Source: CAXBNB01 sp040151475 (lineage in GTDB: Bacteria; Bacteroidota; Bacteroidia; Cytophagales; Cyclobacteriaceae). From it: a stretch of DNA of 64,000 nucleotides. This document shows positions 26,162-33,498 of this stretch, piece after piece. The stretch lies in contig NZ_JBDKWG010000150.1 in the NCBI RefSeq assembly GCF_040151475.1, positions 62,001 through 126,000 of the forward strand, written 5' to 3'. Under the pieces are notes generated by a model. That model was not told where the DNA came from. It did no database searches and saw nothing but the letters and a program-made list of their open reading frames with translations. Each line of letters opens with the position of its first letter. Position 1 is the stretch's first letter. A program made the position numbers and the translations under genes.

Positions 26162-26815
26162 ATGCTCAACTGGTTTAAAAAGAAAAGAGTACAATTGCCG
26201 AACAGGACTCTTGATGAAATAAAAATAGTTTGTAATATTTTGTTTATCGATGACAGAAAGTTTCCTGTAGTAGATATTTTAAATGATGCAGGCTGGACTA
26301 ACACTAGAAGTGTAAAGGATTTAGATTCATTAGATCAAAAAGAAATTAGAGAAGCACACATTATATTCTCAGATATTCAAGGAGTCGGTAAAAAACTAAA
26401 ATTTAGTGAAGAAGGTTTAGGACTGGCTGAAGCTATAAAGCAAAAATACCCTACAAAAAAATTAATAGTTTATTCTGCAGAGGAGCAAGGTAAAATAGAG
26501 ACTTTTCATCCAGCATTTGAACTTGCAGATAATAGGCTTAACAAAAATTCAGATCCTTATCAATTTCAAATCCTCGTTGAAAAATATGCAAAAGAATCCT
26601 TTTCATTTAATGAATGTATTGAGCGAATACAAAAACAAATTCAAAGGGAAACAGGATATTCAGTGGAGTTTGACGAAGTTGTAAAGAGCTTAGTGAAAAT
26701 CCAAGGAAGCAAGAATTTTTCTAACACCAACGTTGCAAGAATTTTCAACCTCCAAAATGCAGCAGCAATAGCCAATATTGTTCAACTATTTATTACAGGT
26801 ACTACCAAGCCATGA
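26162..26815 (+). CDS. Receiver-like protein with C-terminal helical domain (partner of divergent kinase)
   Basis: A 217-residue soluble protein. Residues 23-130 read as a receiver: acidic pair Asp30-Asp31 in LFIDDRKFP, phospho-acceptor Asp71 in IIFSDIQGVG, switch Ser105 in LIVYSAEEQ, and Lys128. The remainder (about 135-217) is a helical domain of unknown kind, with no DNA-binding motif I recognise, so the output is not obviously transcription. The stop overlaps the start of the kinase-like gene by ATGA, a clear two-gene unit. It sits 122 bases past an IS and next to a broken restriction system, in an accessory stretch. It is not a close match to any named response regulator class I know. 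Confidence 0.8.
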   Translation: MLNWFKKKRVQLPNRTLDEIKIVCNILFIDDRKFPVVDILNDAGWTNTRSVKDLDSLDQKEIREAHIIFSDIQGVGKKLKFSEEGLGLAEAIKQKYPTKKLIVYSAEEQGKIETFHPAFELADNRLNKNSDPYQFQILVEKYAKESFSFNECIERIQKQIQRETGYSVEFDEVVKSLVKIQGSKNFSNTNVARIFNLQNAAAIANIVQLFITGTTKP

Positions 26816-27837
26816 ATTATTTGATTCGCACAAAAAAAGGCAAAGTACTTTCAACCGATTTGCCAAATGAATTAATAGATGATGCTGTAAACTGTGATAA
26901 AGAATTTGAAGCTGTTTTATGTACAGTACAAGGAATAAAAAAACGCCAAGGTATAATTGATAGTGATAATCTGATTCTGTATTTATGCTGTTTTGATCCA
27001 AACAAGACGAACAAAATATTTAAGCATCAAATCCAAGCATCAAAGGGTTTTCTAAAAGCATATCAAGACTCTTATAGAACAATGTCTGAGGAAGAGAGAA
27101 AGAAAACAAGAAGGCTTAAACACAATCTCTCAACTTATACAACCAAAATTCATCAGGAATTATTTAAGCTACTTCCACAGGAGAAAGTTTCAGGGGGACG
27201 TAGCAATCAACGAGAGGTGGTTAAATCAATATTAGAAAAGAACCCTGATCATGCAGTTACGACCCTCTTGAGAATTCTAAAAAATGCTAATCTCATCAAA
27301 TCTGAATTTGACGTGTATGATATCATGCATACACCCAATCCATACATAGATTTACAAAAGCACTCAATTCATAAGGTAATTACTCTTTCACTATCTTCCT
27401 TTTGGCTTGATTTTATTGATAAAGGAATTTCAGTAAACATGGACAAATGTGTTGGCATGATGAACTTTGATTATAAATCAATGTCTTCCATTTTATGTCA
27501 CATTTTTGATAATGCAACTAAATATGTTGCAGCAGATTCTGAATTTATAATCACGGTGATTGATGATTCGGATTATCAGGATATAATTTTTGACATGATT
27601 AGCTTAAGGGTTCAAAAGGATGAATTGAATAAGATTTTTGAAGACGGATTCTCAAGCGATTACTCTGAAAGGTTGGGCTATGCAGGAGCTGGTGTTGGAA
27701 TGAACGTGATTAAAAAACTTTCAGAATTAAATGGTTTTAGACTGAAATTTGAAAACAATATAGATCCATCAAAATCAATTATGAAAATGAAAATACCATT
27801 CGATCACAACAAACTTACAATTGGAATACCCAAATAA
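26812..27837 (+). CDS. Divergent histidine-kinase-like ATPase
   Basis: A 341-residue soluble protein without membrane helices. A helical region contains RRLKHNLSTYTTK, where His104 could be the phospho-acceptor of a dimerisation domain. The C-terminal part (about 185-332) is a GHKL-type ATPase: N-box IFDNATKYV (Asn234), then IFEDGFSSD and the glycine box YAGAGVGMNVIKKL (about 290-302). The usual first glycine motif DxGxG is replaced by DMISLRV near residues 261-267, so nucleotide handling may be unusual. It overlaps the upstream receiver gene by four bases. No PAS or other sensor domain is seen; the first 95 residues are unfamiliar and might be the sensing part. Confidence 0.8.
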   Translation: MNYLIRTKKGKVLSTDLPNELIDDAVNCDKEFEAVLCTVQGIKKRQGIIDSDNLILYLCCFDPNKTNKIFKHQIQASKGFLKAYQDSYRTMSEEERKKTRRLKHNLSTYTTKIHQELFKLLPQEKVSGGRSNQREVVKSILEKNPDHAVTTLLRILKNANLIKSEFDVYDIMHTPNPYIDLQKHSIHKVITLSLSSFWLDFIDKGISVNMDKCVGMMNFDYKSMSSILCHIFDNATKYVAADSEFIITVIDDSDYQDIIFDMISLRVQKDELNKIFEDGFSSDYSERLGYAGAGVGMNVIKKLSELNGFRLKFENNIDPSKSIMKMKIPFDHNKLTIGIPK

Positions 27838-28054
27838 TTTAAATTTGCAAATGACATGAAGGCATGCTTAAACTACCAATTTAAAACCGTTCTTCCCTAG
27901 TCCATATTTCCCTCTCTATAGCCGTGATTTGAAGCCGTAACTCCACTAGTCTTAGGGTCTCCCTAAGACGAAACGAAAAGCATTTTGAAGTTGTAGATTG
28001 GTTAACGTTTTTAAGATCGAATTATGAATTCGAAAAAATAACAAAACGATTGTC
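27838..28054. other. Intergenic region with perfect hairpin
   Basis: A 217-base gap. It contains a perfect 9-bp stem GTCTTAGGG / CCCTAAGAC with a TCT loop at 27949-27969, without a T-run, and a smaller 7-bp palindrome TCGAATT-ATG-AATTCGA at 28017-28033 followed by A residues. The first may be a dispersed repeat unit rather than a terminator. Confidence 0.6.
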
Positions 28055-28345
28055 ATGAAAATACTAGTTGATTATAAAGAGATTGAATCAGGTTTTGAAC
28101 AACTAAAAATTGATTCCGCAAAGTATTTGTCGGATTATGTGTTAAGGCTTCAATTTAATGATGGTACAGAAAGGCTGGTAGATTTCAAACCATTCTTGTC
28201 TAAATCTTTGCACCCATCAATCAAAAAATACCTTGATGAGAGTCAGTTTTCTAAGTTTAGTCTGACTGATGGGAATTTAAATTGGAATGATCACGAATTG
28301 ATTTTTCCCATTTGTGAATTGCATAATGGGAAGATTGAAGTCTAA
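28055..28345 (+). CDS. DUF2442 domain protein
   Basis: A 96-residue protein with the DUF2442 pattern: a beta-hairpin core LRLQFNDGTERLVDFKPFL and a C-terminal DHELIFPICELH. Proteins of this family are small and often sit beside DUF4160 proteins in possible toxin-antitoxin pairs. No DUF4160 partner is visible here, so a toxin-antitoxin role is not supported. It is monocistronic, with its own gap on both sides, and lies at the right end of the accessory stretch. The first 25 residues are longer than the minimal domain. Confidence 0.75.
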   Translation: MKILVDYKEIESGFEQLKIDSAKYLSDYVLRLQFNDGTERLVDFKPFLSKSLHPSIKKYLDESQFSKFSLTDGNLNWNDHELIFPICELHNGKIEV

Positions 28346-28723
28346 TCCACAAATAGTGAGTTGATTGCCACTATCCTCCACAAGAGTCAAATTGAGACAC
28401 TTCACTGCGCTCAGTGTGACAAGGCAACAGATTAAGAGATGATCTTGCTTCAGTTGTAAAAGCAGGTATTAAGCTCTAAACTTCTCCTTGTCATCCCGAC
28501 TTTGGAGGCCATGTCTAACCGACAGGTAGAAATCTTTCTTGCTTATTGCAGTTCGAAAAGGAAGATTTCTCCTTCGTCGAAATGATAAAGGGGTTTAAAT
28601 TGACTACAATGGTTCTCCCCAAAACCAAATGAAAACCACCACTGATTTCAATTTCCGTCCAATATTTAAATTCAAAAAGATCAAATTTAAAATTTCTTCT
28701 AAATTGAATCAGTAATTTGCAGC
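28346..28723. other. Intergenic region with decayed Bacteroidota-type repeats
   Basis: No gene seen. Two repeat-like elements are present: CACTG-CGCT-CAGTG at 28403-28416 in a context typical of dispersed Bacteroidota intergenic repeats, and a larger imperfect inverted repeat at about 28488-28586, listed separately. Confidence 0.6.
28488..28586. repeat. Dispersed intergenic inverted-repeat element
   Basis: An imperfect palindrome starting TTGTCATCCCGAC and ending TTCGTCGAAATGATAA, with perfect inner 9-bp arms AGAAATCTT (28528-28536) and AAGATTTCT (28562-28570). Such sequence is very familiar between genes in Bacteroidota genomes. Only one copy lies in this window. Confidence 0.65.
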
Positions 28724-29133
28724 TATAAAAATTCTGATCATAGAAGATGAAAAAGAACTGACAAAGGATATTACTCAATCCTAAAAAATGAGAATTACCT
28801 CTGTGAGTTGGCGGCTGACAATCAGGAGGCCATGGAAAAGATCTATGACTATGAATATGACTGCATCCTGTTGGATTTGATACTTGCGGGAGGAGATCGC
28901 CTCAGTATTTTGACTGAACTAAAAAAGCAAAACAAGCAGGATGGTGTGATCATCATTTCTGCCAAAAACTCATTGAAAAACAAGGTGGCGGGGCTGAAGC
29001 CGGGAGCGGACGATTAACTCGCCAAGCCATTTCATCAGGCAGAACTTTCCGCTCGTATCCATTTCCTGATCCGGCGCAAGCAGTTTGTTAGCCACAACAT
29101 TATCACACAAAATGAACTGACTATTGATATATT
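28724..29133 (+). pseudogene. Dead response regulator gene (OmpR-like receiver)
   Basis: The reading KILIIEDEKELTKDI... then KNENYLCELAADNQEAMEKI...CILLDLILAGGD...VIIISAKNSLKNKVAGLKPGADD(stop)LAKPF...ELSARI is a receiver domain with phospho-acceptor Asp, switch Ser and Lys all recognisable. Three lesions are visible. The expected ATG start is ATA at 28724, one base is missing near 28780 (shifting the frame), and the Tyr codon of the DDYLAKPF motif is TAA at 29015-29017. The output domain is missing beyond about 29130. It is a clear relic, and no intact kinase partner lies beside it. Confidence 0.85.
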
Positions 29134-29154
29134 ATTTCTATATTGGAAAACGAC

Positions 29155-29931
29155 ATGAAGTATCTATTACCTATTATATCGCTCTTAGCTTTCGCTCAAA
29201 ATGGTTATGCTCAAAGCTTCACCATAGAATCTACTGCTTACGACTGGGAAAAGATCGATACGAAAAGCATGGCTTCCGGAGAAATCAAAACCCTGTTTGA
29301 AGGCAACTCCGATGGGTTTGAATACCTTCATATTTTTATAGCCGGTATTAATGGAGGAGATTCATTTGAGTTTCCTGATAATTCTGATACTCTGGAGAGG
29401 CTGGTAATCATGAAATCGGGAAATGTAACCCAGACATTAGCTCAACAAAACAAGCAATTGGGTAAAGGTAGTGTTACGCTTGTGATGCCCGGTGACTTAC
29501 TCCAAATCCAAAATGCGGGAATTGAAGAGGCGACCTTTTATGTGGTAATGTGGCGGGCTAAAAATATTTCACAAACCAATGAAGGGGTCAATTCTTTTAT
29601 GATTGAATGGAATGACCTTGCTTTTGAAGAGACAGAAAAAGGCGGTCGTAGAAAAGTAACCCGAAAACCAACGGTGATGCTGGATGAGTTTGAAATGCAT
29701 GTCACTACGCTCAATGAAGGCATGAGGAGCCATCCTCCGCATACCCACCTAGATGAAGAAATTATCCTTGTGTGTTATGGTGAAGTAGAGGAATTGATAG
29801 ATGGAAAGCCTTATGAAGTAGGAGAGGGTTCTTTGATTTTTCTCAGATCAATGGTGCCTCACGGCATTCGAAACATCGGTAAAGGGTCTTGTGAGTATTA
29901 TGCTTTTCGGTGGATACCTAAAAAACCTTAA
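29155..29931 (+). CDS. Secreted bicupin protein
   Basis: A 258-residue protein with a signal peptide (MKYLLPIISLLAFAQNGYAQ, cleavage after AQ) and two cupin domains. The N-terminal one (about 50-125) has lost the metal ligands. The C-terminal one (about 175-250) keeps them: HPPHTHLDEE and later VPHGIRN, i.e. His-x-His, Glu and His for a metal ion. The ATG at 29155 is preferred over the TTG at 29143 because it gives a clean signal peptide. The fold resembles ureidoglycine aminohydrolase-type bicupins, but the periplasmic location argues for another, unknown substrate. It is monocistronic, downstream of the dead regulator. Confidence 0.8.
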   Translation: MKYLLPIISLLAFAQNGYAQSFTIESTAYDWEKIDTKSMASGEIKTLFEGNSDGFEYLHIFIAGINGGDSFEFPDNSDTLERLVIMKSGNVTQTLAQQNKQLGKGSVTLVMPGDLLQIQNAGIEEATFYVVMWRAKNISQTNEGVNSFMIEWNDLAFEETEKGGRRKVTRKPTVMLDEFEMHVTTLNEGMRSHPPHTHLDEEIILVCYGEVEELIDGKPYEVGEGSLIFLRSMVPHGIRNIGKGSCEYYAFRWIPKKP

Positions 29932-30052
29932 ACTTTATTCACAGATTTTCTTTGTGAAGCACCAAAATACTAGGGCAAACACATTTAAAAACAAAAACCT
30001 CCTTACCGTACCAGTTACTGTATCCATTGAAATTACAGTTAATTCTAACAGA

Positions 30053-30092
30053 CCCCAGAACAACTTGCCTGACGGCAGTCAGGAGTCTGGGG
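30053..30092. repeat. Compound inverted repeat
   Basis: Outer arms CCCCAGA / TCTGGGG (7 bp) and inner arms CCTGAC / GTCAGG (6 bp) form one long interrupted hairpin. There is no T-run after it. It may be a dispersed intergenic repeat or a bidirectional terminator for the cupin gene. Confidence 0.6.
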
Positions 30093-30202
30093 ATAGTAAA
30101 AATTTATAAATGCGTTTGCCCTGACCAAAATACTTTCCTAAGCTGTAAAATACAGATTCTATTCAGATTGTGTCATAAGCTTGCGTCCAAATTAATAACC
30201 GG

Positions 30203-30226
30203 GACGGGCTGAGAGAAGAGGCCGTC
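30203..30226 (+). promoter_or_regulatory. Hairpin next to the nhaD start
   Basis: GACGG and CCGTC pair around a purine-rich loop (GCTGAGAGAAGAGG) ending 10 bases before the nhaD ATG. The loop would contain the only Shine-Dalgarno-like purine run, so the fold could affect translation. It contains CTGAGA but lacks the rest of a TPP riboswitch. Low-confidence regulatory call. Confidence 0.35.
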
Positions 30227-30236
30227 AAATATATTT

Positions 30237-31517
30237 ATGGACAACATTTCAATCATTCTTATTGGTATTTTCTTTGCCACTATTATTTCAATTGCATTCG
30301 AACATTCTTTAGGTGTAAATAAAAGTTGGATAGCCCTGCTGGCCGGTACGTTGATGTGGATGATAGTTTCCTTCGGTTCTGATCCTAAAATCATGCATCA
30401 TGCACTTCAGGAAGGTTCGGCAGAGATATTTGAGTTGATTATTTTCCTGATGGGAGCTATGACCATTGTGGAGATGATGGGGCATTATCGGTTTTTTACC
30501 TGGATCGAAAGTAAATTGTTTGAGTTAAATATATCCAATACGATTCTTTTTTGGATTTTAGGAGCTATTACATTCTTTTGCTCAGCACTGCTGGATAACC
30601 TTACCACCACTTTGGTTATGCTACAAGTAGGTAGGCAGCTTTATCTGAAAAAGGAGAATTTCAATATCTATGCAATCAATGTGGTGATTGCTGCCAATGC
30701 AGGCGGAGCTATGTCTCCGGTAGGTGATGTGACTACTATTATGATGTGGTTGGCACATAAATTTACAGCCTGGCAAATTTTAGCTTATGGTTTCCTTCCT
30801 TCCCTAATAGCTTGGGCAATACCTCAGTTTATCCTGACAAGACAGATTATAAAAGAGGATCGTAAGGGGAGAATGTCGAAGGAAGTATTGCCCTTGCAGT
30901 GGAGTATAATATTACTGGGATTTATGACTTTTGGATTTGCTGTTTTGGTGAATCTGCTCGATTTACCTCCCTTTTTTGGAATCCTTTTTGGACTGGGAGT
31001 GGCTGCTATTGTAATTGACTTTCGCCTTAAACATGGTAAACTTAAAAAGAAGGAAAACAGAATAGTCAATGTGATCAAATCCATTGATATGGCAACTATT
31101 ACTTTTTTTATAGGAATACTCTTAGCAGTAAATGCGCTCAATTTTTATGGTATTCTGGATCAGTTTGCCCACCTGCTTTTTGGAGAATCTCCCGGTAGCA
31201 AAGAGACTGTCATTGTCATGGGACACAGCATTCTGGGAGTAGTTTCTTCTGTGGTTGATAATGTGCCTCTTACTGCAGCGGTTATTGACATGTTACCCGA
31301 TGGGGTTCATTTCCAATATTGGGTGTTGCTGGCGATTACAGCCGGAACGGGAGGTAGTATTCTGGTAATCGGATCGGCTGCAGGTGTAGCTGCTATGGGT
31401 CAGGTATCCGAGCTTTCTATTACGTACTATTTGAAAAAAGGCACATTGCCGGCCGCTCTTGGTTACCTTGCGGCAATAGGAATGTGGATGCTTCAAAAGT
31501 ACCTTATGGGAGTATAA
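30237..31517 (+). CDS. nhaD: NhaD-type Na+/H+ antiporter
   Basis: A 426-residue membrane protein of the NhaD family that expels Na+ (or Li+) in exchange for protons. About eleven to twelve hydrophobic segments are seen. Family motifs include FEHSLGVNKSWIALLAG near the N-terminus, SALLDNLTTTLVML, AANAGGAMSPVGDVTTIMMW, and VSSVVDNVPLTAAVIDM with the paired Asp-Asn ion-binding elements, then GTGGSILVIGSAAGVAAMG. It fits well with the Na+-pumping Nqr complex elsewhere in the window, pointing to a sodium-based energy budget in a marine or saline organism. It is monocistronic and convergent with the ABC-F gene. Confidence 0.95.
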   Translation: MDNISIILIGIFFATIISIAFEHSLGVNKSWIALLAGTLMWMIVSFGSDPKIMHHALQEGSAEIFELIIFLMGAMTIVEMMGHYRFFTWIESKLFELNISNTILFWILGAITFFCSALLDNLTTTLVMLQVGRQLYLKKENFNIYAINVVIAANAGGAMSPVGDVTTIMMWLAHKFTAWQILAYGFLPSLIAWAIPQFILTRQIIKEDRKGRMSKEVLPLQWSIILLGFMTFGFAVLVNLLDLPPFFGILFGLGVAAIVIDFRLKHGKLKKKENRIVNVIKSIDMATITFFIGILLAVNALNFYGILDQFAHLLFGESPGSKETVIVMGHSILGVVSSVVDNVPLTAAVIDMLPDGVHFQYWVLLAITAGTGGSILVIGSAAGVAAMGQVSELSITYYLKKGTLPAALGYLAAIGMWMLQKYLMGV

Positions 31518-31538
31518 TTAATAAGTCAATTGATTACT

Positions 31539-33182
31539 TCAAGCTTTGACCTTTCTTTCTATTTCATGCAAGTTTTCTAGTTTCTTATTTCGTAGAAATC
31601 CGTTGATGTCTTCGAAGTGTTCTTTTACCCTTTGGTTGCCAAATTCAAATACTTTGTTGGCCAATCCATCGAGGAAGTCCCTGTCGTGAGAAACGAGAAT
31701 TAAAGTGCCTTCAAAAGCTTTTAATGCGTCTTTCAGGATGTCTTTCGTTTTGATGTCCAGATGGTTGGTAGGTTCATCAAGTATCAGGAGGTTCACAGGT
31801 TGCAGTAGCAATTTGATCATTGCCAGTCTGGTACGTTCTCCACCTGAAAGTACTTTTACTTTTTTGTCAATCGAATCGCCACTGAACATAAAGGCACCCA
31901 GCAGGTCTTTGATTCTACTTCGGATATCTCCTTTGGCTATTTCATCAATGGTCTCGAATACAGACAGTTTTTCATCCAATAAGGCTGCCTGGTTCTGTGC
32001 GAAGTAACCGATAGAGCTATTGTGTCCGATTTGCAAGCTGCCATCATGGTCAATCTCACCCATGATGGCTTTGACCATAGTGGATTTACCCTCTCCATTT
32101 TTCCCAACAAAAGCAACTTTTTCACCACGGGCAATGGTCAGTGATACATCTTTAAAAACAGTGTGGTCACCATACTTTTTTCCCAATCCTTCTGTAATAA
32201 CAGGATAATTGCCGGAACGGGGTGCAGGAGGAAACTTTAGATTGAGTGCAGAAGTATCCACCTCGTCCACTTCTACGATTTCCATCTTCTCCAGCATTTT
32301 TACTCGGGATTGAACCTGAAGCGTCTTCGAGTAAGTACCCTTAAATCTATCTATAAACTGTTGAATATCTGCTATTTGTTTGGCTTGATCATCAAATTGC
32401 TTTTGTTGTTGTTCCCGTCTTTCCTTCCGTAATTCCAGGTAGTGTGAATAGTTGGTTTTGTAATCGTAAATTCTACCTCCGGTCAATTCTATGGTGCGGT
32501 TGGTCAGGTTGTCAACGAAAGCCTTGTCGTGACTGATCACCATTACAGCCTTAGCACTGGTTTTCAAAAAGTCCTCAAGCCATTGGACAGATTCTATATC
32601 CAAGTGATTGGTTGGTTCATCCAGTAGGATCAAATCCGGTTTTTGAAGCAGTATTTTGGCAAGCTCTATGCGCATGCGCCATCCGCCGCTGAATTCACTC
32701 GCTGGACGAGTGAAATCTGACCTTAAAAAACCCAGTCCCAACAATGTTAGTTCCACTTCAGCATCCACATTCACTTCCTCTATGCTGTAGTATTTTTCGC
32801 TTAGGTCTGATACTTGTTCGATTATTTTGCTGTATGCATCTGATTCATAGTCAGTACGTGTTTCCAATTGGAGCGAAAGTTCATCCAATTGCTTCTTCAT
32901 TTCCAGTATTTTCGAAAATGCCTTGGAAGTTTCCTCAAAAACGGTACAATCGTCTTTTATCAACAGGTGTTGTGGTAAATAGGCAATAACAGCATCTTTT
33001 GGTGCTGAAATCTTACCAAAAGTAGGCTTGTCTTTTCCTGCGATTATTTTCAACAAGGTAGATTTTCCTGCACCATTTTTGCCCATTAGGGCTATACGGT
33101 CATCATTGTTGATGTTGAAATTTATATTGTTAAAAAGGGTAGTGCCACTGAATTCAACCCCAACTGCGTCAACTGAAATCAT
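31539..33182 (-). CDS. ABC-F family ATPase
   Basis: A 547-residue soluble protein with two ATPase domains and no membrane segment. Walker A motifs are GKNGAGKST and GKNGEGKST, signatures FSGGWRMRIELA and LSGGERTRLAMI, and Walker B LILLDEPTNHLD and LLILDEPTNHLD. The charged linker between them (about residues 240-300) is the usual arm that reaches into the ribosome. ABC-F proteins act on stalled or antibiotic-bound ribosomes; the exact subtype (YbiT-, Uup- or resistance-like) cannot be fixed by eye. It is monocistronic and convergent with nhaD, 21 bases apart. Confidence 0.92.
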   Translation of the reverse strand: MISVDAVGVEFSGTTLFNNINFNINNDDRIALMGKNGAGKSTLLKIIAGKDKPTFGKISAPKDAVIAYLPQHLLIKDDCTVFEETSKAFSKILEMKKQLDELSLQLETRTDYESDAYSKIIEQVSDLSEKYYSIEEVNVDAEVELTLLGLGFLRSDFTRPASEFSGGWRMRIELAKILLQKPDLILLDEPTNHLDIESVQWLEDFLKTSAKAVMVISHDKAFVDNLTNRTIELTGGRIYDYKTNYSHYLELRKERREQQQKQFDDQAKQIADIQQFIDRFKGTYSKTLQVQSRVKMLEKMEIVEVDEVDTSALNLKFPPAPRSGNYPVITEGLGKKYGDHTVFKDVSLTIARGEKVAFVGKNGEGKSTMVKAIMGEIDHDGSLQIGHNSSIGYFAQNQAALLDEKLSVFETIDEIAKGDIRSRIKDLLGAFMFSGDSIDKKVKVLSGGERTRLAMIKLLLQPVNLLILDEPTNHLDIKTKDILKDALKAFEGTLILVSHDRDFLDGLANKVFEFGNQRVKEHFEDINGFLRNKKLENLHEIERKVKA

Positions 33183-33498
33183 ATTGTATCAAAATTTGAC
33201 GCAAAATTATACATTCCAATTTCTAAAGGGTGTACGTTTTCCAAACTTCGTTCTATAAATTAATATCTTGATCTAAGTGTCTGAGCCCAAGGTTGGAGAA
33301 GGGATGCACAGAACTATAATTGTCACAACAACTTTACAATAAAAAAAATGTTATGAACTTTTCTAAGAATTTATGTTATTATTGATGGAAAATGTGTATT
33401 TTGATGTTTCCTTGTACGATTTATTTGAAGGGGGTACTAAATCAAATAATTTGAAAGGAAGTGAAAACTATCTTAACCCGATAAAAAATAATAAGACC
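33183..33498. other. Divergent intergenic region upstream of the signalling operon
   Basis: A 316-base AT-rich region between the divergent ABC-F gene and the membrane kinase. An in-frame ATG at 33373 would lengthen the kinase by 42 residues, but the polar leader is unlike a membrane protein start, so I treat it as leader. No clear promoter pair, RNA gene or repeat was found. Confidence 0.45.

Larger units (their letters stand above)
29932..30236. other. Intergenic region with two hairpins upstream of nhaD
   Basis: A 305-base gap without a gene. A compound inverted repeat occupies 30053-30092 and a shorter hairpin lies just before nhaD at 30203-30226; both are listed. No promoter pair was found with confidence. 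Confidence 0.55.

Noticed and set aside
26162..27837. Assignment of the receiver/kinase pair as a Detocs defence system
   Set aside because: Detocs as I know it has a sensor kinase with repeats, a middle phosphate-buffer protein and a regulator fused to a nucleotide-degrading effector. None of these extra parts is present.
28055..28345. DUF2442 gene as half of a toxin-antitoxin pair
   Set aside because: No DUF4160 or other small partner lies within a few hundred bases on either side.
30203..30226. CTGAGA in a hairpin upstream of nhaD, recalling a TPP riboswitch
   Set aside because: The second conserved TPP half (ACC...CCTGATCTGG...) and the overall three-way fold are absent, and the gene is an antiporter, so this is chance.
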